Shown here: positions 8,327-16,744 of the stretch, in pieces
Position numbering within the stretch: the first letter of the stretch is position 1
How the letters are laid out: each line of letters opens with the position of its first letter
Assembly: GCF_020215705.1 (NCBI RefSeq)
Contig: NZ_JAIWNB010000012.1
Span: 124,001 to 188,000, forward strand
Direction: 5' to 3'
DNA: 64,000 nucleotides
From: Nonomuraea aurantiaca
GTDB lineage: Bacteria; Actinomycetota; Actinomycetes; Streptosporangiales; Streptosporangiaceae
The notes under the pieces: generated by a model
What the model saw: only the letters and a program-made list of their open reading frames with translations
The model's database searches: none
Told to the model about the DNA's origin: nothing
Translations under genes and position numbers: made by a program

Positions 8327-8679
8327 ATGACTTCGAATGATTCCGAGGTCAGGGCGCTCTTGGAGAGTCGAGCCGATGTCTGCCGGACAAAGGACATTGA
8401 CCGGCTCATGTCACGTTACTCTTCCGACATTGTTTATGACGATGTCGTCCCGCCTCTTCCGTTCGCGGAATCCGATCAGGTCCGCGGCAGCTTTGTGCGG
8501 TGGTTCGACGAATACGACGGCCCATCGGCTGGGAAACGCACCACCGCGCCATTGCGACGAGTGGAGAGGTCGCGTTCGCGCACATGCTTCACCTGGACAG
8601 CGGAACACGCAAGAACGGACTCCAGAGCGCGATATGGGGACGATCGACAGTTCGCCACCGACGGTCAATCGACAAATGA
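8327..8679 (+). pseudogene. Frameshifted SnoaL-like (NTF2-fold) gene
   Basis: The start and N-terminus are intact (MTSNDSEVRALLESRADVCR ... VRGSFVRWFDEYDGP), preceded by GGAGGATGCG. At about 8523-8527 the coding similarity jumps to another frame: PIGWETHHRAIATSGEVAFA, then HMLHLDSGTRKNGLQSAIWG, ending at the TGA 8677-8679. In the original frame the remaining sequence is meaningless. One small indel therefore breaks a typical nuclear-transport-factor-2 family gene. The C-terminal strands (usually ...WLIVHDHVSVP) are also missing. Confidence 0.75.
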
Positions 8680-8683
8680 CGTG

Positions 8684-9429
8684 TCAGCCTGCCGTCCAGG
8701 GCCGGAGCTTCTCAGGGTTCCGTACTCCCCAGATGTGCTTGATCCGGTCACCCGAGACCTCGGACGCCATCACCGCCACGGTGACGTCGGCCAGCTGAAG
8801 CACCAGACCGGGCTGGCCGTTGACCGTACGCTCCAGGATCGTCAAACCGGGTGCCATGCCGGCGACATCGACGCAGTAGCGGGCGATCCGCTCGCGGCCT
8901 TCGATCGGGTGGAGCCCGGCGCTGACGAGGCCGCCGCCGTCAGCGATCGCCGTGGCGTCGGGGTCGAGCAGGCCGATGAGGGCGTCGACGTCCTTGGCCT
9001 CCCATGCCTGCTTGAAGTCCCTGACGATGCCGGCCTGCCGCGCCGCCAAAGCCGGAGTCGCGGGCGCCTGGGAGGCACCAAGACGACGGCGGGCCGAGGA
9101 GGCCAGCTGGCGACAGGCCGCCGGGCTACGGCCGACGATCTCGGCCACCTCGGCGAAGGAGTAGCGGAAGACGCGCGTGCCGAGCCGAGCAGGTCCAGGC
9201 AGATGCGGCTGGCGACCGTCGTCAGCCATCCGCTGGGGGACTCGATGGCTTCCTGCTGCCGCGGGGTCATGGCGTACCAGCGGGTGTAGGTCTCCTGTAC
9301 GACATCCTCCGCGTCGGCCAGGGAGCCCAGGAGGCGTTAGGCGAGATTGATCAGCTTGCGCCGCTCGCTCATGATCGCGCTCAGGCCCGGATCGAGCCGG
9401 CCGCCTCCTGGCTCGGATGGGGTGGTCAT
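8684..9429 (-). pseudogene. Broken SigJ-type ECF sigma factor gene
   Basis: From the ATG at 9429 the frame reads MTTPSEPGGGRLDPGLSAIM, then SERRKLINLA, then an in-frame TAA (9337-9339) where SigJ proteins have a tyrosine. It continues as RLLGSLADAEDVVQETYTRW and a region-2 segment to LDLLGSA. There the frame is lost, and the next recognisable part is already region 4 (FRYSFAEVAEIVGRSPAACR) in a different frame, followed by the complete SnoaL-like C-terminal domain ending at 8684. So there is a nonsense codon plus an internal deletion of about 60 codons with frameshift. Confidence 0.85.
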
Positions 9430-9507
9430 GCTGTCGCCGACTTTCCGTTTGTCCCGTGTGCTCTCCCCAGTACGACGAGACAACACCGCGGAATGTGAGG
9501 CGGCACG

Positions 9508-10290
9508 CTAACCGGCGATCTCGACGTTGTGCCGCCGGTCGCGCAGGCGCTGGACGGCCCCGGCCGGCGCCCGCGCGTCCACCACGATGACGTCGAACTT
9601 CTCCAGCGGCGCCACCCGGTGCAGCGCCACCCGGTCGAGCTTGGTGTGGTCCACCGCGAGGACGCAGCGCGTGCCCGCGGCCACCATGGCCCGCTTCACC
9701 AGGACGATCTCCTGCTCCTGGTGGAAGGCGTGCCGGTCGGAGATCGCCGAGGTGGAGACGATCACCATGTCGGGGTTCATGGCCTGGACGGAGTCGACGC
9801 ATCCGACGCCCAGGAACGAGTCGTGCGTCGGATGGTATTCGCCGCCCAGCGCCATGAGCCGGATGCCGGGCACGGGGGCGAGCAGCTTGATGGCCTCGAG
9901 GAAGTTCGTCACCACGGTCAGGGGGGCCACCTCATGGAGATGGCGGGCGATGGCCAGCGCGGTCGTGGAGTCGTCGATCATGACCGAGCTGCCCGGCTCG
10001 ATCAGCCCCACCACGTGGCGGGCGATCGCCTCCTTCTCCTCGGTCTGGGCCGTCAGCCGGTAGGCGATGTTGCTCTCGAAGACGCTGGACGCCTGCGCGC
10101 TCGCGCCGCCGCGGTATTTACGCACCATCCCCTGGAACTCGAGCTCGTCGAGATCGCGGTGGACGGTCATCACGCTCACACGGAACACCTCCGCGAGCTC
10201 GCTCACCGAGGCGGAGCCGTGCCGCATGAGATGCTCCGCCATCGCCTGGCGCCTGACGACTCCCCTGTCCGAGTGCTGACGTGATTTCAC
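9508..10290 (-). CDS. DeoR/GlpR family transcriptional repressor
   Basis: A 260-residue repressor with an N-terminal DeoR helix-turn-helix (about 12-65: SVSELAEVFRVSVMTVHRDL, then DELEFQGMVRKYRGGA) and a C-terminal sugar-phosphate-sensing domain (ISOCOT fold; SSVMIDDSTTALAIARHL, TVVTNFLEAIKLL). Such proteins respond to phosphorylated sugar intermediates. It is divergent from the binding-protein/permease operon, with a nested palindrome at 10427-10460 in between, so it probably controls that operon. Confidence 0.9.
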   Translation of the reverse strand: MKSRQHSDRGVVRRQAMAEHLMRHGSASVSELAEVFRVSVMTVHRDLDELEFQGMVRKYRGGASAQASSVFESNIAYRLTAQTEEKEAIARHVVGLIEPGSSVMIDDSTTALAIARHLHEVAPLTVVTNFLEAIKLLAPVPGIRLMALGGEYHPTHDSFLGVGCVDSVQAMNPDMVIVSTSAISDRHAFHQEQEIVLVKRAMVAAGTRCVLAVDHTKLDRVALHRVAPLEKFDVIVVDARAPAGAVQRLRDRRHNVEIAG

Positions 10291-10374
10291 CCGCGCCCTC
10301 CCGGCCTCGATGACAGAACGATGACAGCGCGATGGCAGCTGTGATGACAGCGCATCGTAGCGTGGCGCGCACCC

Positions 10375-10460
10375 TTGACACCCCTGCGGAACGGCTCGTA
10401 GTCTCCTCGCACCTTCACAACTTCACACGTTTTCACGTTAGATGTAACTCATTAAAACGT
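10375..10460 (+). promoter_or_regulatory. Promoter and DeoR-operator candidate for the sugar ABC operon
   Basis: TTGACA (10375-10380) and TAGTCT (10399-10404) with an 18-base spacer make a good sigma-70-type promoter. Downstream, ACGTTTT (10427-10433) and AAAACGT (10454-10460) form a perfect inverted repeat that encloses a second palindrome GTTA-GATG-TAAC (10437-10448). The operator would lie just after the predicted start site, suiting repression by the divergent DeoR protein. Confidence 0.55.
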
Positions 10461-10509
10461 TCGCATCCCTCGGGAGCCCCCCAATCCCGTAGACCGAGGA
10501 GACAGTGCA

Positions 10510-11814
10510 ATGACCGAACTACGCGACGCCAGGCTGAGCCGCGTTCAGTTCTTCCGCATGATGGGCGGTCTCGCGGTCGCCGCCGCGGCGACCGCGTGTT
10601 CGACCAAGCCACAACCCACCGGCTCCACCGGTCAGGGGCAGGCGTCCGCCGTCGAACTGCGGTTCGTCGGCGTGGCCGACCAGAAGGCCCCGATGGACGA
10701 GCTGGTGGCGGCCTACAAGCAGGCCAAGCCGGGCGTCACGCTGGCCACTTCGTTCGCGCCGACCGACCAGGTGCAGACCTCGCTGCGTACCCAGCTCGGC
10801 GCGGGCAACGCGCCCGACGTGCACGTGGTCTACCCGGGCAGCGGCAGCGCGATGTCGATGGACCAGATCGCCGGGGCCGGGCTGCTGGCCGACCTGTCCG
10901 ACCAGTCGTGGACGCAGACGATCCCGACCGGTTTCAAGCCCGCCTTCCAGAAGGACGGCAAGACCTACATCTACTCGGCCGGTTCCTCGGTCATCGGCGC
11001 GATCTACAACAAGAAGGTGTTCCAGGAGGCGGGCGTGGACGCGCCGCCGACCACCTGGACGGAGTTCCTGGCGGTCTGCGACAAGCTGAAGAAGGCCGGC
11101 AAGACGCCGATCGCCCTGGGCGCGCAGACGCCGTGGGTCACCCAGCTCATCACGTACGCCCTCGTCCCCTCGACCGTGTACGCCAAGGACCCCACCTTCG
11201 ACGACAAGCAGGCGGCGGGGCAGACCAGCTTCGCCAAGTCCGGCTGGCGCGACGCGATGGAGATGTACCTGGAGCTGCAGAAGCGCGGCTTCTTCAACGA
11301 CAAGCCGAACGGCACCACCTTCGAGCAGCAGATCTCGATGGTGGCCACCGGCAAGGCGGGCATGGCCATCCAGGTGTCCGCGGTGCTGCCGGACTTCCGC
11401 AAGTCGGCGGGCAACCCCGACGACCTGTCGATGTTCCCGGTCCCCGGCGCGGACGTGGCGGACCAGGTGTGGATCCCGGCCGGCGTGGTGGTCGGCCTCG
11501 GCGCCGCCGCCAAGGGCAAGAACCTGGCCGAGGCCAAGGCGTTCATCGACTTCCTCGGCAAGCAGGAGAACATCAACCGCTGGGCCAAGGCGATCGCGGC
11601 CATCCCGCTCACCCAGGACGCCTCCTCCACCATCGACCCCGCCGTGCAGTCGTTCCTGCCGTTCACCAAGGACCGGGCCGTGCCGTTCATGGACCAGCGC
11701 TGGCCCAACGCCGAGGTGCAGCCGGTCCACTTCGCCGTGATCCAGGACCTGCTCGCCGGCAAGATCAAGATTGACGACGCGCTGCGGAAGATGGACGAGG
11801 CCTACGCCAAATGA
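10510..11814 (+). CDS. ABC transporter sugar-binding lipoprotein (family 1 extracellular solute-binding protein)
   Basis: A 434-residue precursor. A signal peptide with a hydrophobic core (MMGGLAVAAAATAC) ends at Cys30, the lipid-anchored residue. The mature part has the family-1 solute-binding fold, with landmarks ELRFVGVADQKAPMDELVAA, LRTQLGAGNAPDVHVVYPG and ...YIYSAGSSVIGAIYNKKVF. It captures a sugar or oligosaccharide outside the membrane and delivers it to the permeases encoded next. The SD GAGGAGAC precedes the ATG. The stop overlaps the next start (ATGA). The ligand cannot be read from sequence. Confidence 0.92.
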   Translation: MTELRDARLSRVQFFRMMGGLAVAAAATACSTKPQPTGSTGQGQASAVELRFVGVADQKAPMDELVAAYKQAKPGVTLATSFAPTDQVQTSLRTQLGAGNAPDVHVVYPGSGSAMSMDQIAGAGLLADLSDQSWTQTIPTGFKPAFQKDGKTYIYSAGSSVIGAIYNKKVFQEAGVDAPPTTWTEFLAVCDKLKKAGKTPIALGAQTPWVTQLITYALVPSTVYAKDPTFDDKQAAGQTSFAKSGWRDAMEMYLELQKRGFFNDKPNGTTFEQQISMVATGKAGMAIQVSAVLPDFRKSAGNPDDLSMFPVPGADVADQVWIPAGVVVGLGAAAKGKNLAEAKAFIDFLGKQENINRWAKAIAAIPLTQDASSTIDPAVQSFLPFTKDRAVPFMDQRWPNAEVQPVHFAVIQDLLAGKIKIDDALRKMDEAYAK

Positions 11815-12731
11815 CCATGACAGCGACGCCCGTCGGACGATCCACCGCCGCGGCCGGCAAGCCGCGGCGGCGGTTCGCCGCGCTCTCGCCCTCGTGGCTG
11901 TTCGCGGCGCCCGCCCTGGTGGTGTACGCCGTCGTCGTGCTCTATCCCAGCCTGGCGGGCATGCTGTACGCCTTCACCGACTGGAGCGGGATCGGCGCGG
12001 ACAAGTCGTTCGTCGGGCTGGCGAACTTCCAGACGCTCCTGCACGACGAGCAGGCCATGGACTCCATCGGCAACACGCTGCTGCTGACCGTGGCGATCGT
12101 CGTCGTGCAGAACGCCGTGGGGCTGCTGCTCGCGCTCGGCGTGCACGCCAAGCTGAAGAGCCGGGCGCTGCTGCGGGTGATCTTCTTCGCGCCGGTCGTG
12201 GTCAGCCCGGTCATGGTGGCCTTCCTGTGGAAGTACATCTACAACCCCGACCCGTCCGCGGGGCTCAACGGGCTGCTCGGGGTTCAGATCGACTGGCTGG
12301 GCGACCCGTCGCTCGCGCTGTGGTCGATCGCGGCCACGGTCGTGTGGCAGTACGCCGGCTACTCGATGGTCATCTTCCTGGCCGGGCTGGAGGGCGTGCC
12401 GAAGGAGCTGCACGAGGCGGCGATGATCGACGGCGCGAGCACCCTGCAACGCTTCCGATACGTCACCTGGCCGCTGCTCGCCCCGGCCCTGACGATCAAT
12501 CTGATGCTCTCCACGATCGGCGGTCTCAAGCTGTTCGACCAGGTCTTCGCGGCGACCAACGGCGGCCCCGGCTACGCCACCGAGACGCTGTCGACCGTGC
12601 TGTACAAGCAGGCGTTCGTGTTCGGCAAGTTCGGCTACAGCACCGCGATCGCCCTGGTGCTCGCGCTGTTCGTGGCCGCGGTGTCGCTCGTGCAGGTCTA
12701 CTACCTGCGCGGCCGGGAGGTGGCCCAGTGA
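11811..12731 (+). CDS. ABC sugar transporter permease (MalF/UgpA-type)
   Basis: A 306-residue inner-membrane permease with six predicted transmembrane segments. The EAA loop that docks with the ATPase is at HEAAMIDGASTLQRFRYVTW, followed by the typical ...PLLAPALTINLML. The N-terminal segment with ALVVYAVVVLYPSLAGMLYA fits the MalF-like half of carbohydrate importers. It overlaps the binding-protein gene by 4 bases and the following permease by 4 bases (GTGA), indicating translational coupling within one operon. Confidence 0.93.
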   Translation: MTMTATPVGRSTAAAGKPRRRFAALSPSWLFAAPALVVYAVVVLYPSLAGMLYAFTDWSGIGADKSFVGLANFQTLLHDEQAMDSIGNTLLLTVAIVVVQNAVGLLLALGVHAKLKSRALLRVIFFAPVVVSPVMVAFLWKYIYNPDPSAGLNGLLGVQIDWLGDPSLALWSIAATVVWQYAGYSMVIFLAGLEGVPKELHEAAMIDGASTLQRFRYVTWPLLAPALTINLMLSTIGGLKLFDQVFAATNGGPGYATETLSTVLYKQAFVFGKFGYSTAIALVLALFVAAVSLVQVYYLRGREVAQ

Positions 12732-13540
12732 GGCGGACGTTCCTGCTGGAGCTCGTCATGATCGTGGTGGCGGTGGCGTTCCTCTTCCCGGTGTACGCGC
12801 TGATCACCCTGTCGCTCAAGGACCCGGCGCAGATCTCGCAGACGCCGCTGGCGCTGCCCGCCCCGCCCACGACGGACAACTTCACCAAGGCCTGGTCGGC
12901 GGCCGCGCTCGGCCCGTCCCTGATGAACAGCACCGTGATCACCGCGGTCAGCCTGGTCGCGCTGATCGCCCTCGGCTCCTTCGCCGCCTACTACCTGGCC
13001 AGGGCCAAGAGCCATCTGGGCTACGGCCTGTACGTGCTGTTCCTCCTGGGCATCGTGCTGCCCTTCCAGCTCGGGATGATCCCGCTCTACCAGCTGGTGA
13101 CCGACCTGGGGCTGATCGGCACGCACGCCGGGATGATCCTGTTCTATACAGGGATCCAGTTGCCGTTCACGGTGTTCCTCTACACCGGGTTCATCCGCGC
13201 GCTGCCCCGCGAGTACGCCAGCGCCGCCCAGATCGACGGCGCCTCGCATCTGACCGCCTTCACCAGGGTCGTCTTCCCGCTGCTGCGGCCGATCACCGGC
13301 ACGGTGCTGATCCTCAACGCCGTGTTCATCTGGAACGACTTCTTCACCCCCCTGCTCTACCTGGGCGGCTCGGGGTTCGAGACGGTGCCGGTGAGCGTCT
13401 TCGCCTTCGTCGGCCAGTACGTCTCCGACCACGGTCTCGTCTTCGCCGGGCTGGTGCTCGGGGCGCTGCCGATCGTGGTGATCTTCCTCCTCCTGCAGCG
13501 CTACGTGATCAAGGGCTTCTCCAGCGGGCTGAAGGGCTGA
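12728..13540 (+). CDS. ABC sugar transporter permease (MalG/UgpE-type)
   Basis: A 270-residue second permease of the importer, starting at GTG 12728 within the previous gene's stop. Its EAA loop reads EYASAAQIDGASHLTAFTRV, followed by VFPLLRPITGTVLIL, and the C-terminus ...LLLQRYVIKGFSSGLKG is the classical MalG-type ending. It pairs with the upstream MalF-type subunit. No ATP-binding subunit follows, so an ATPase encoded elsewhere (compare 55744-57024) must energise the complex. The stop is 3 bases from the convergent amidohydrolase gene. Confidence 0.93.
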   Translation: MRRTFLLELVMIVVAVAFLFPVYALITLSLKDPAQISQTPLALPAPPTTDNFTKAWSAAALGPSLMNSTVITAVSLVALIALGSFAAYYLARAKSHLGYGLYVLFLLGIVLPFQLGMIPLYQLVTDLGLIGTHAGMILFYTGIQLPFTVFLYTGFIRALPREYASAAQIDGASHLTAFTRVVFPLLRPITGTVLILNAVFIWNDFFTPLLYLGGSGFETVPVSVFAFVGQYVSDHGLVFAGLVLGALPIVVIFLLLQRYVIKGFSSGLKG

Positions 13541-13543
13541 GGT

Positions 13544-14755
13544 TCACCCGGAGACCACCTGGCCGCCCTGCACGACGTGGCGGATGTGCTTGGGCTCGGC
13601 GAGCACCCCGAGGTCCCGCAGGGGGTCGCCGTCGAGCACGAGCAGGTCCGCCCGCGCGCCCACCGCGAGCGTGCCGATCTCACCGGCCAGCCCGACCAGG
13701 TCGGCCGCGTTGACCGTGGCGGCCCGCAGCACGTCGATCGGCTGCTGCACCTCGCCACGCAGCCGGAACTCGTGGTTCTGGTGCCGGTGCATGCCGCCCA
13801 GCAGGTCGCTGCCGTAGGCCAGCCGCACGCCCGCGCGGGCGGCGCGCTCCAGCGCCCGGAGCCCGGCGCCGAGCACCTCGTCGACCTTGCGCCAGCTCGA
13901 CTCCGGCAGGCCGAAGGCCATGCCCTCCTCCTTGAGCGCCCAGTACGTCACGAGCGTGGGCACCAGGTAGGCGTCGTGCCGCAGGAACAGCTCCACACTG
14001 CGGTCGTCGAGCAGGTTGCCGTGCTCGATCGAGCGCACCCCCGCCTCCAGGGCGCGGTTGACCGCGCGGGCCGTGTAGGCGTGCGCGGCGACGTAGCGGT
14101 TGGCGGCCTCGGCCTCCTCGACGATCGCGCGCAGCTCGTCCATGGAGTACTGGGTCGAGTCGATGCGGTCGGTGGGCGAGGCGACACCGCCGGAGGCCAT
14201 GACCTTGATGTGGTGGGCGCCCTTGCGCAGCTCGTCGCGCGCGGCGGCGCGCACGGCGTCCACGCCGTCGGCGACCCGGCCGAGCCCGGCGCAGCAGGAC
14301 TGGTCGGCGCCCCCGTTCTGGCCCCGGCCGCGCTGGTCGCCGTGGCCACCGGTCTGGCTCAGCCCCTTGCCGCAGAACAGCAGCCGCGGCCCGCGGATCA
14401 GGCCCTCCTCCTGGGCGTCGCACAGCCCGTAATCGGCCCCGGAGGCGTCGCGGACCGTGGTGAAGCCGCGGTCGAGCATCTGCCCCATCAGGCGGGCGCT
14501 GTGCGCGGTGACGTAGGAGGGCGACATGGCGGGCAGGCTGCCCAGGTCGGCGGTCGCGGCGGTGACGTGCACGTGCGCGTCGATCAGCCCGGGCACGACC
14601 ACACCGCCGGCCACGTCGATCACCCGCGTGCCCGCGGTGCCGACCAGTCCCGGGCCCGCCTCGACGATGCGGCCCTCCTCCAGGCGCAGGTCACCTTCGG
14701 CGTAGTCGCCGGTGACCACGTCGAGCACGAGGGCGTTACGCAGCAGCAGACTCAC
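13544..14755 (-). CDS. Metal-dependent amidohydrolase (prolidase/imidazolonepropionase-like subgroup)
   Basis: A 403-residue amidohydrolase-superfamily enzyme. Metal-site residues are visible: His61 and His63 in DAHVHV, Lys184 (HHIKVMASGG, probably carboxylated), His225 (AAHAYTA), His245 (SIEHGN) and Asp317 (YGSDLLGG). The set fits the Xaa-Pro dipeptidase/Sgx9260-like amidohydrolases that cleave N-acyl or dipeptide-like amides. It is cytoplasmic, with no signal peptide. It lies downstream of the MFS and GAF genes on the same strand, suggesting that the substrate enters through the MFS transporter. Confidence 0.88.
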   Translation of the reverse strand: MSLLLRNALVLDVVTGDYAEGDLRLEEGRIVEAGPGLVGTAGTRVIDVAGGVVVPGLIDAHVHVTAATADLGSLPAMSPSYVTAHSARLMGQMLDRGFTTVRDASGADYGLCDAQEEGLIRGPRLLFCGKGLSQTGGHGDQRGRGQNGGADQSCCAGLGRVADGVDAVRAAARDELRKGAHHIKVMASGGVASPTDRIDSTQYSMDELRAIVEEAEAANRYVAAHAYTARAVNRALEAGVRSIEHGNLLDDRSVELFLRHDAYLVPTLVTYWALKEEGMAFGLPESSWRKVDEVLGAGLRALERAARAGVRLAYGSDLLGGMHRHQNHEFRLRGEVQQPIDVLRAATVNAADLVGLAGEIGTLAVGARADLLVLDGDPLRDLGVLAEPKHIRHVVQGGQVVSG

Positions 14756-14765
14756 TTGATACCTC

Positions 14766-15212
14766 TCAGGTTCTCTCGGCGGTTCCGTGTACGGCGGCGC
14801 GCAGGGCGGGCACCGCGAGCGGCGCCAGGGACACGGCGACGGCGACCGACTCCTCGTCGTAGCTGCCCTCGGCGTCCAGGATGTTCAGCACCCCGAGCAC
14901 CTCGTCCCCGTCCATCACGGGCACGTTGACGATGGCCCCGCAGCCCAGGCTCTCGATCAGCTCATGGTCGGCGAACACCTCGCGCACGGCGGCCCGGTCC
15001 GGCCCGAAGTACGGCTCCCCCGCCTCGATGCAGCGGGCCAGCCAGCCCCGCGCCACCTCCACAGTCTTCTCCCCGCCGACGGGATAGCGCTCGGGGTGGC
15101 TGCTGTGGACGCGTCGCAGCGCCTGCCGGTCGGGAATCCAGGCCAGGACGGTGAACAGCCGCACCCCCAGCGATTCCCGGACCTTGTCCTCCACGTCTTT
15201 CAGGTCGGTCAT
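14766..15212 (-). CDS. GAF-domain protein
   Basis: A 148-residue single GAF domain. The features are SLGVRLFTVLAWIPDRQALR near the N-terminus, VARGWLARCIEAGEPYFGPD in the middle and the GAF core CGAIVNVPVMDGDEVLGVLN followed by ILDAEGSYDEES. Such small GAF proteins bind small ligands and are common beside amidohydrolase/transporter operons. The ATG at 15212 overlaps the MFS stop by 4 bases (ATGA), so it is translationally coupled. The ligand and partner are unknown. Confidence 0.85.
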   Translation of the reverse strand: MTDLKDVEDKVRESLGVRLFTVLAWIPDRQALRRVHSSHPERYPVGGEKTVEVARGWLARCIEAGEPYFGPDRAAVREVFADHELIESLGCGAIVNVPVMDGDEVLGVLNILDAEGSYDEESVAVAVSLAPLAVPALRAAVHGTAERT

Positions 15213-16600
15213 TTCGTCATCTCCCCCGCGGTGTCGGCGGGATCGCCCCGCTCGGTCAGGTCTTCCAGTGACCGTCCGGCCGTCGCCAGGCCGAAGACGA
15301 TCACGCAGATCACCCCGGCCACCAGCACGGCCGTGGTGAGGCCGAACACGCCGGCGAAGCCCAGGCTCGCGGCCGACAGTCCGATGATCGTGGGCGCGAG
15401 AATGCTGCCGACGCGGCCGAACGCGCTGGACAGGCCGGTGCCGGTGGCCCGGATCCAGGTCGGGAACACCTCGGGCGTGTAGGAGTAGACGCCCGCGTAC
15501 GTTCCGTTGAGGAAGAAGGACAGCACCGCGCCCGCGATCGTGATGGCGACCGGCGAGTCCATCTGGGACAGCCAGAACGCGCTGATCGCCGAGCCCGCGA
15601 GGTAGAGCGCGATGGTGTTCTTGCGGTCCAGCCGCTCCGACAGCCAGGCGGCGGAGAAGTAGCCGGGGATCTGCGCCAGATAGATGATGATCGAGAACTC
15701 GAAGCTCTTCGTCACCGTGATGCCGCGCCCCACGAGCAGGGTCGGGATCCAGGAGAAGAACCCGTAGTAGGAGAACGTGATCACGAACCAGATCAGCCAG
15801 ATGACGGCGGTCCGCTTGGCCATGGCCGGGCTCCACAGGAACCGCAGCGCGCTGATCAGGTTCACCTTCGGCGTGACCGTCGCGACCTGGGCGGTGGCGG
15901 CGGGCACGGGCGGAAGAGCCTGCCCGGTGGCCCGCTCGACGCGGCGTTCGAGGTCGACGACCACCGCCTCGGCCTCCGCGTGGCGGCCCTGCTGGAGCAG
16001 GAAGCGCGGCGATTCGGGCAGTGAGCGGCGCCACCACAGCAGCATCACGATCGGCACCGCGGTGATCAGCTGCGCGACGCGCCAGCCGTCGTCCATCGTG
16101 GGGACCACGAAGCGGCCGATCAGCGCGGCCATGACGAAGCCGAAGGAGAAGAACCCGGCCAGCGCGCCGATGAACCAGCCGCGCCGCTTGGCCGGGACGA
16201 ACTCGGACAGGAACGGCGCGATGATCGCGCTCTCGGCGCCGGCTCCCGCCCCGGCGAGGATCCTGGAGCCCAGGAACGCCTCGTAGTTCGGGGCGAACGC
16301 GGCGACCACCGAGAAGACCGCGTAGAACGCCAGCGCGTACATCATGACCTTCTTGCGGCCGATGCGGTCGCCGAGCAGGCCCGCGATGGCCGCCCCGAAC
16401 AGGAACCCGAACGGGCTCGCGGAGCCGATCAGCCCGAGCTGGCCGTCGTCGAGGCCCCATTCCGCGCGGGCGCTGGGCAGCAGGAAGGCGACCACGGCGG
16501 AGTCCATGCCGTCGAAGGTGTAGCCGAGTCCGCCTATGAGCAGAAGGAGATAGTGCGGACGGCTCAGGGGGAGCCGGTCCAGACGGGCCAACAAGGTCAT
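15209..16600 (-). CDS. MFS transporter (sugar/organic-acid porter type)
   Basis: A 463-residue, 12-segment major facilitator. Conserved features are GDRIGRKKVMMYALAFY between segments 2 and 3, GAGAGAESAIIAPFLSEFVP for segment 4, PESPRFLLQQGR before the central loop and EVFPTWIRATGTGLSSAFGR in the C-half. This combination is typical of the SP/AAHS families importing sugars, aromatic acids or other organic anions. The ATG at 16600 is chosen over a frame open to 16717 because GGGAAGGTG precedes it at the right distance. First gene of an operon with the GAF and amidohydrolase genes, divergent from the RpiR gene. Confidence 0.9.
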   Translation of the reverse strand: MTLLARLDRLPLSRPHYLLLLIGGLGYTFDGMDSAVVAFLLPSARAEWGLDDGQLGLIGSASPFGFLFGAAIAGLLGDRIGRKKVMMYALAFYAVFSVVAAFAPNYEAFLGSRILAGAGAGAESAIIAPFLSEFVPAKRRGWFIGALAGFFSFGFVMAALIGRFVVPTMDDGWRVAQLITAVPIVMLLWWRRSLPESPRFLLQQGRHAEAEAVVVDLERRVERATGQALPPVPAATAQVATVTPKVNLISALRFLWSPAMAKRTAVIWLIWFVITFSYYGFFSWIPTLLVGRGITVTKSFEFSIIIYLAQIPGYFSAAWLSERLDRKNTIALYLAGSAISAFWLSQMDSPVAITIAGAVLSFFLNGTYAGVYSYTPEVFPTWIRATGTGLSSAFGRVGSILAPTIIGLSAASLGFAGVFGLTTAVLVAGVICVIVFGLATAGRSLEDLTERGDPADTAGEMTK

Positions 16601-16656
16601 GCCAACGCACCTTCCCAAGGTCACAGCCCTGCAGAACGATTGCCTGGCAACGTATA

Positions 16657-16690
16657 GTGCAAATCCCACAAGTTGCAATATTCTTTGCAC
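16657..16690. promoter_or_regulatory. RpiR operator candidate
   Basis: GTGCAAA (16657-16663) and TTTGCAC (16684-16690) form a perfect 7-bp inverted repeat, with a further TTGCAA inside the 20-base spacer. It lies midway between the divergent MFS and RpiR genes, so it could control both. Confidence 0.5.
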
Positions 16691-16744
16691 ATTCTCCCTG
16701 TTGCGAACGCGTAGCATGGCTGCTCGGCCACGGGAGAGGATCAG

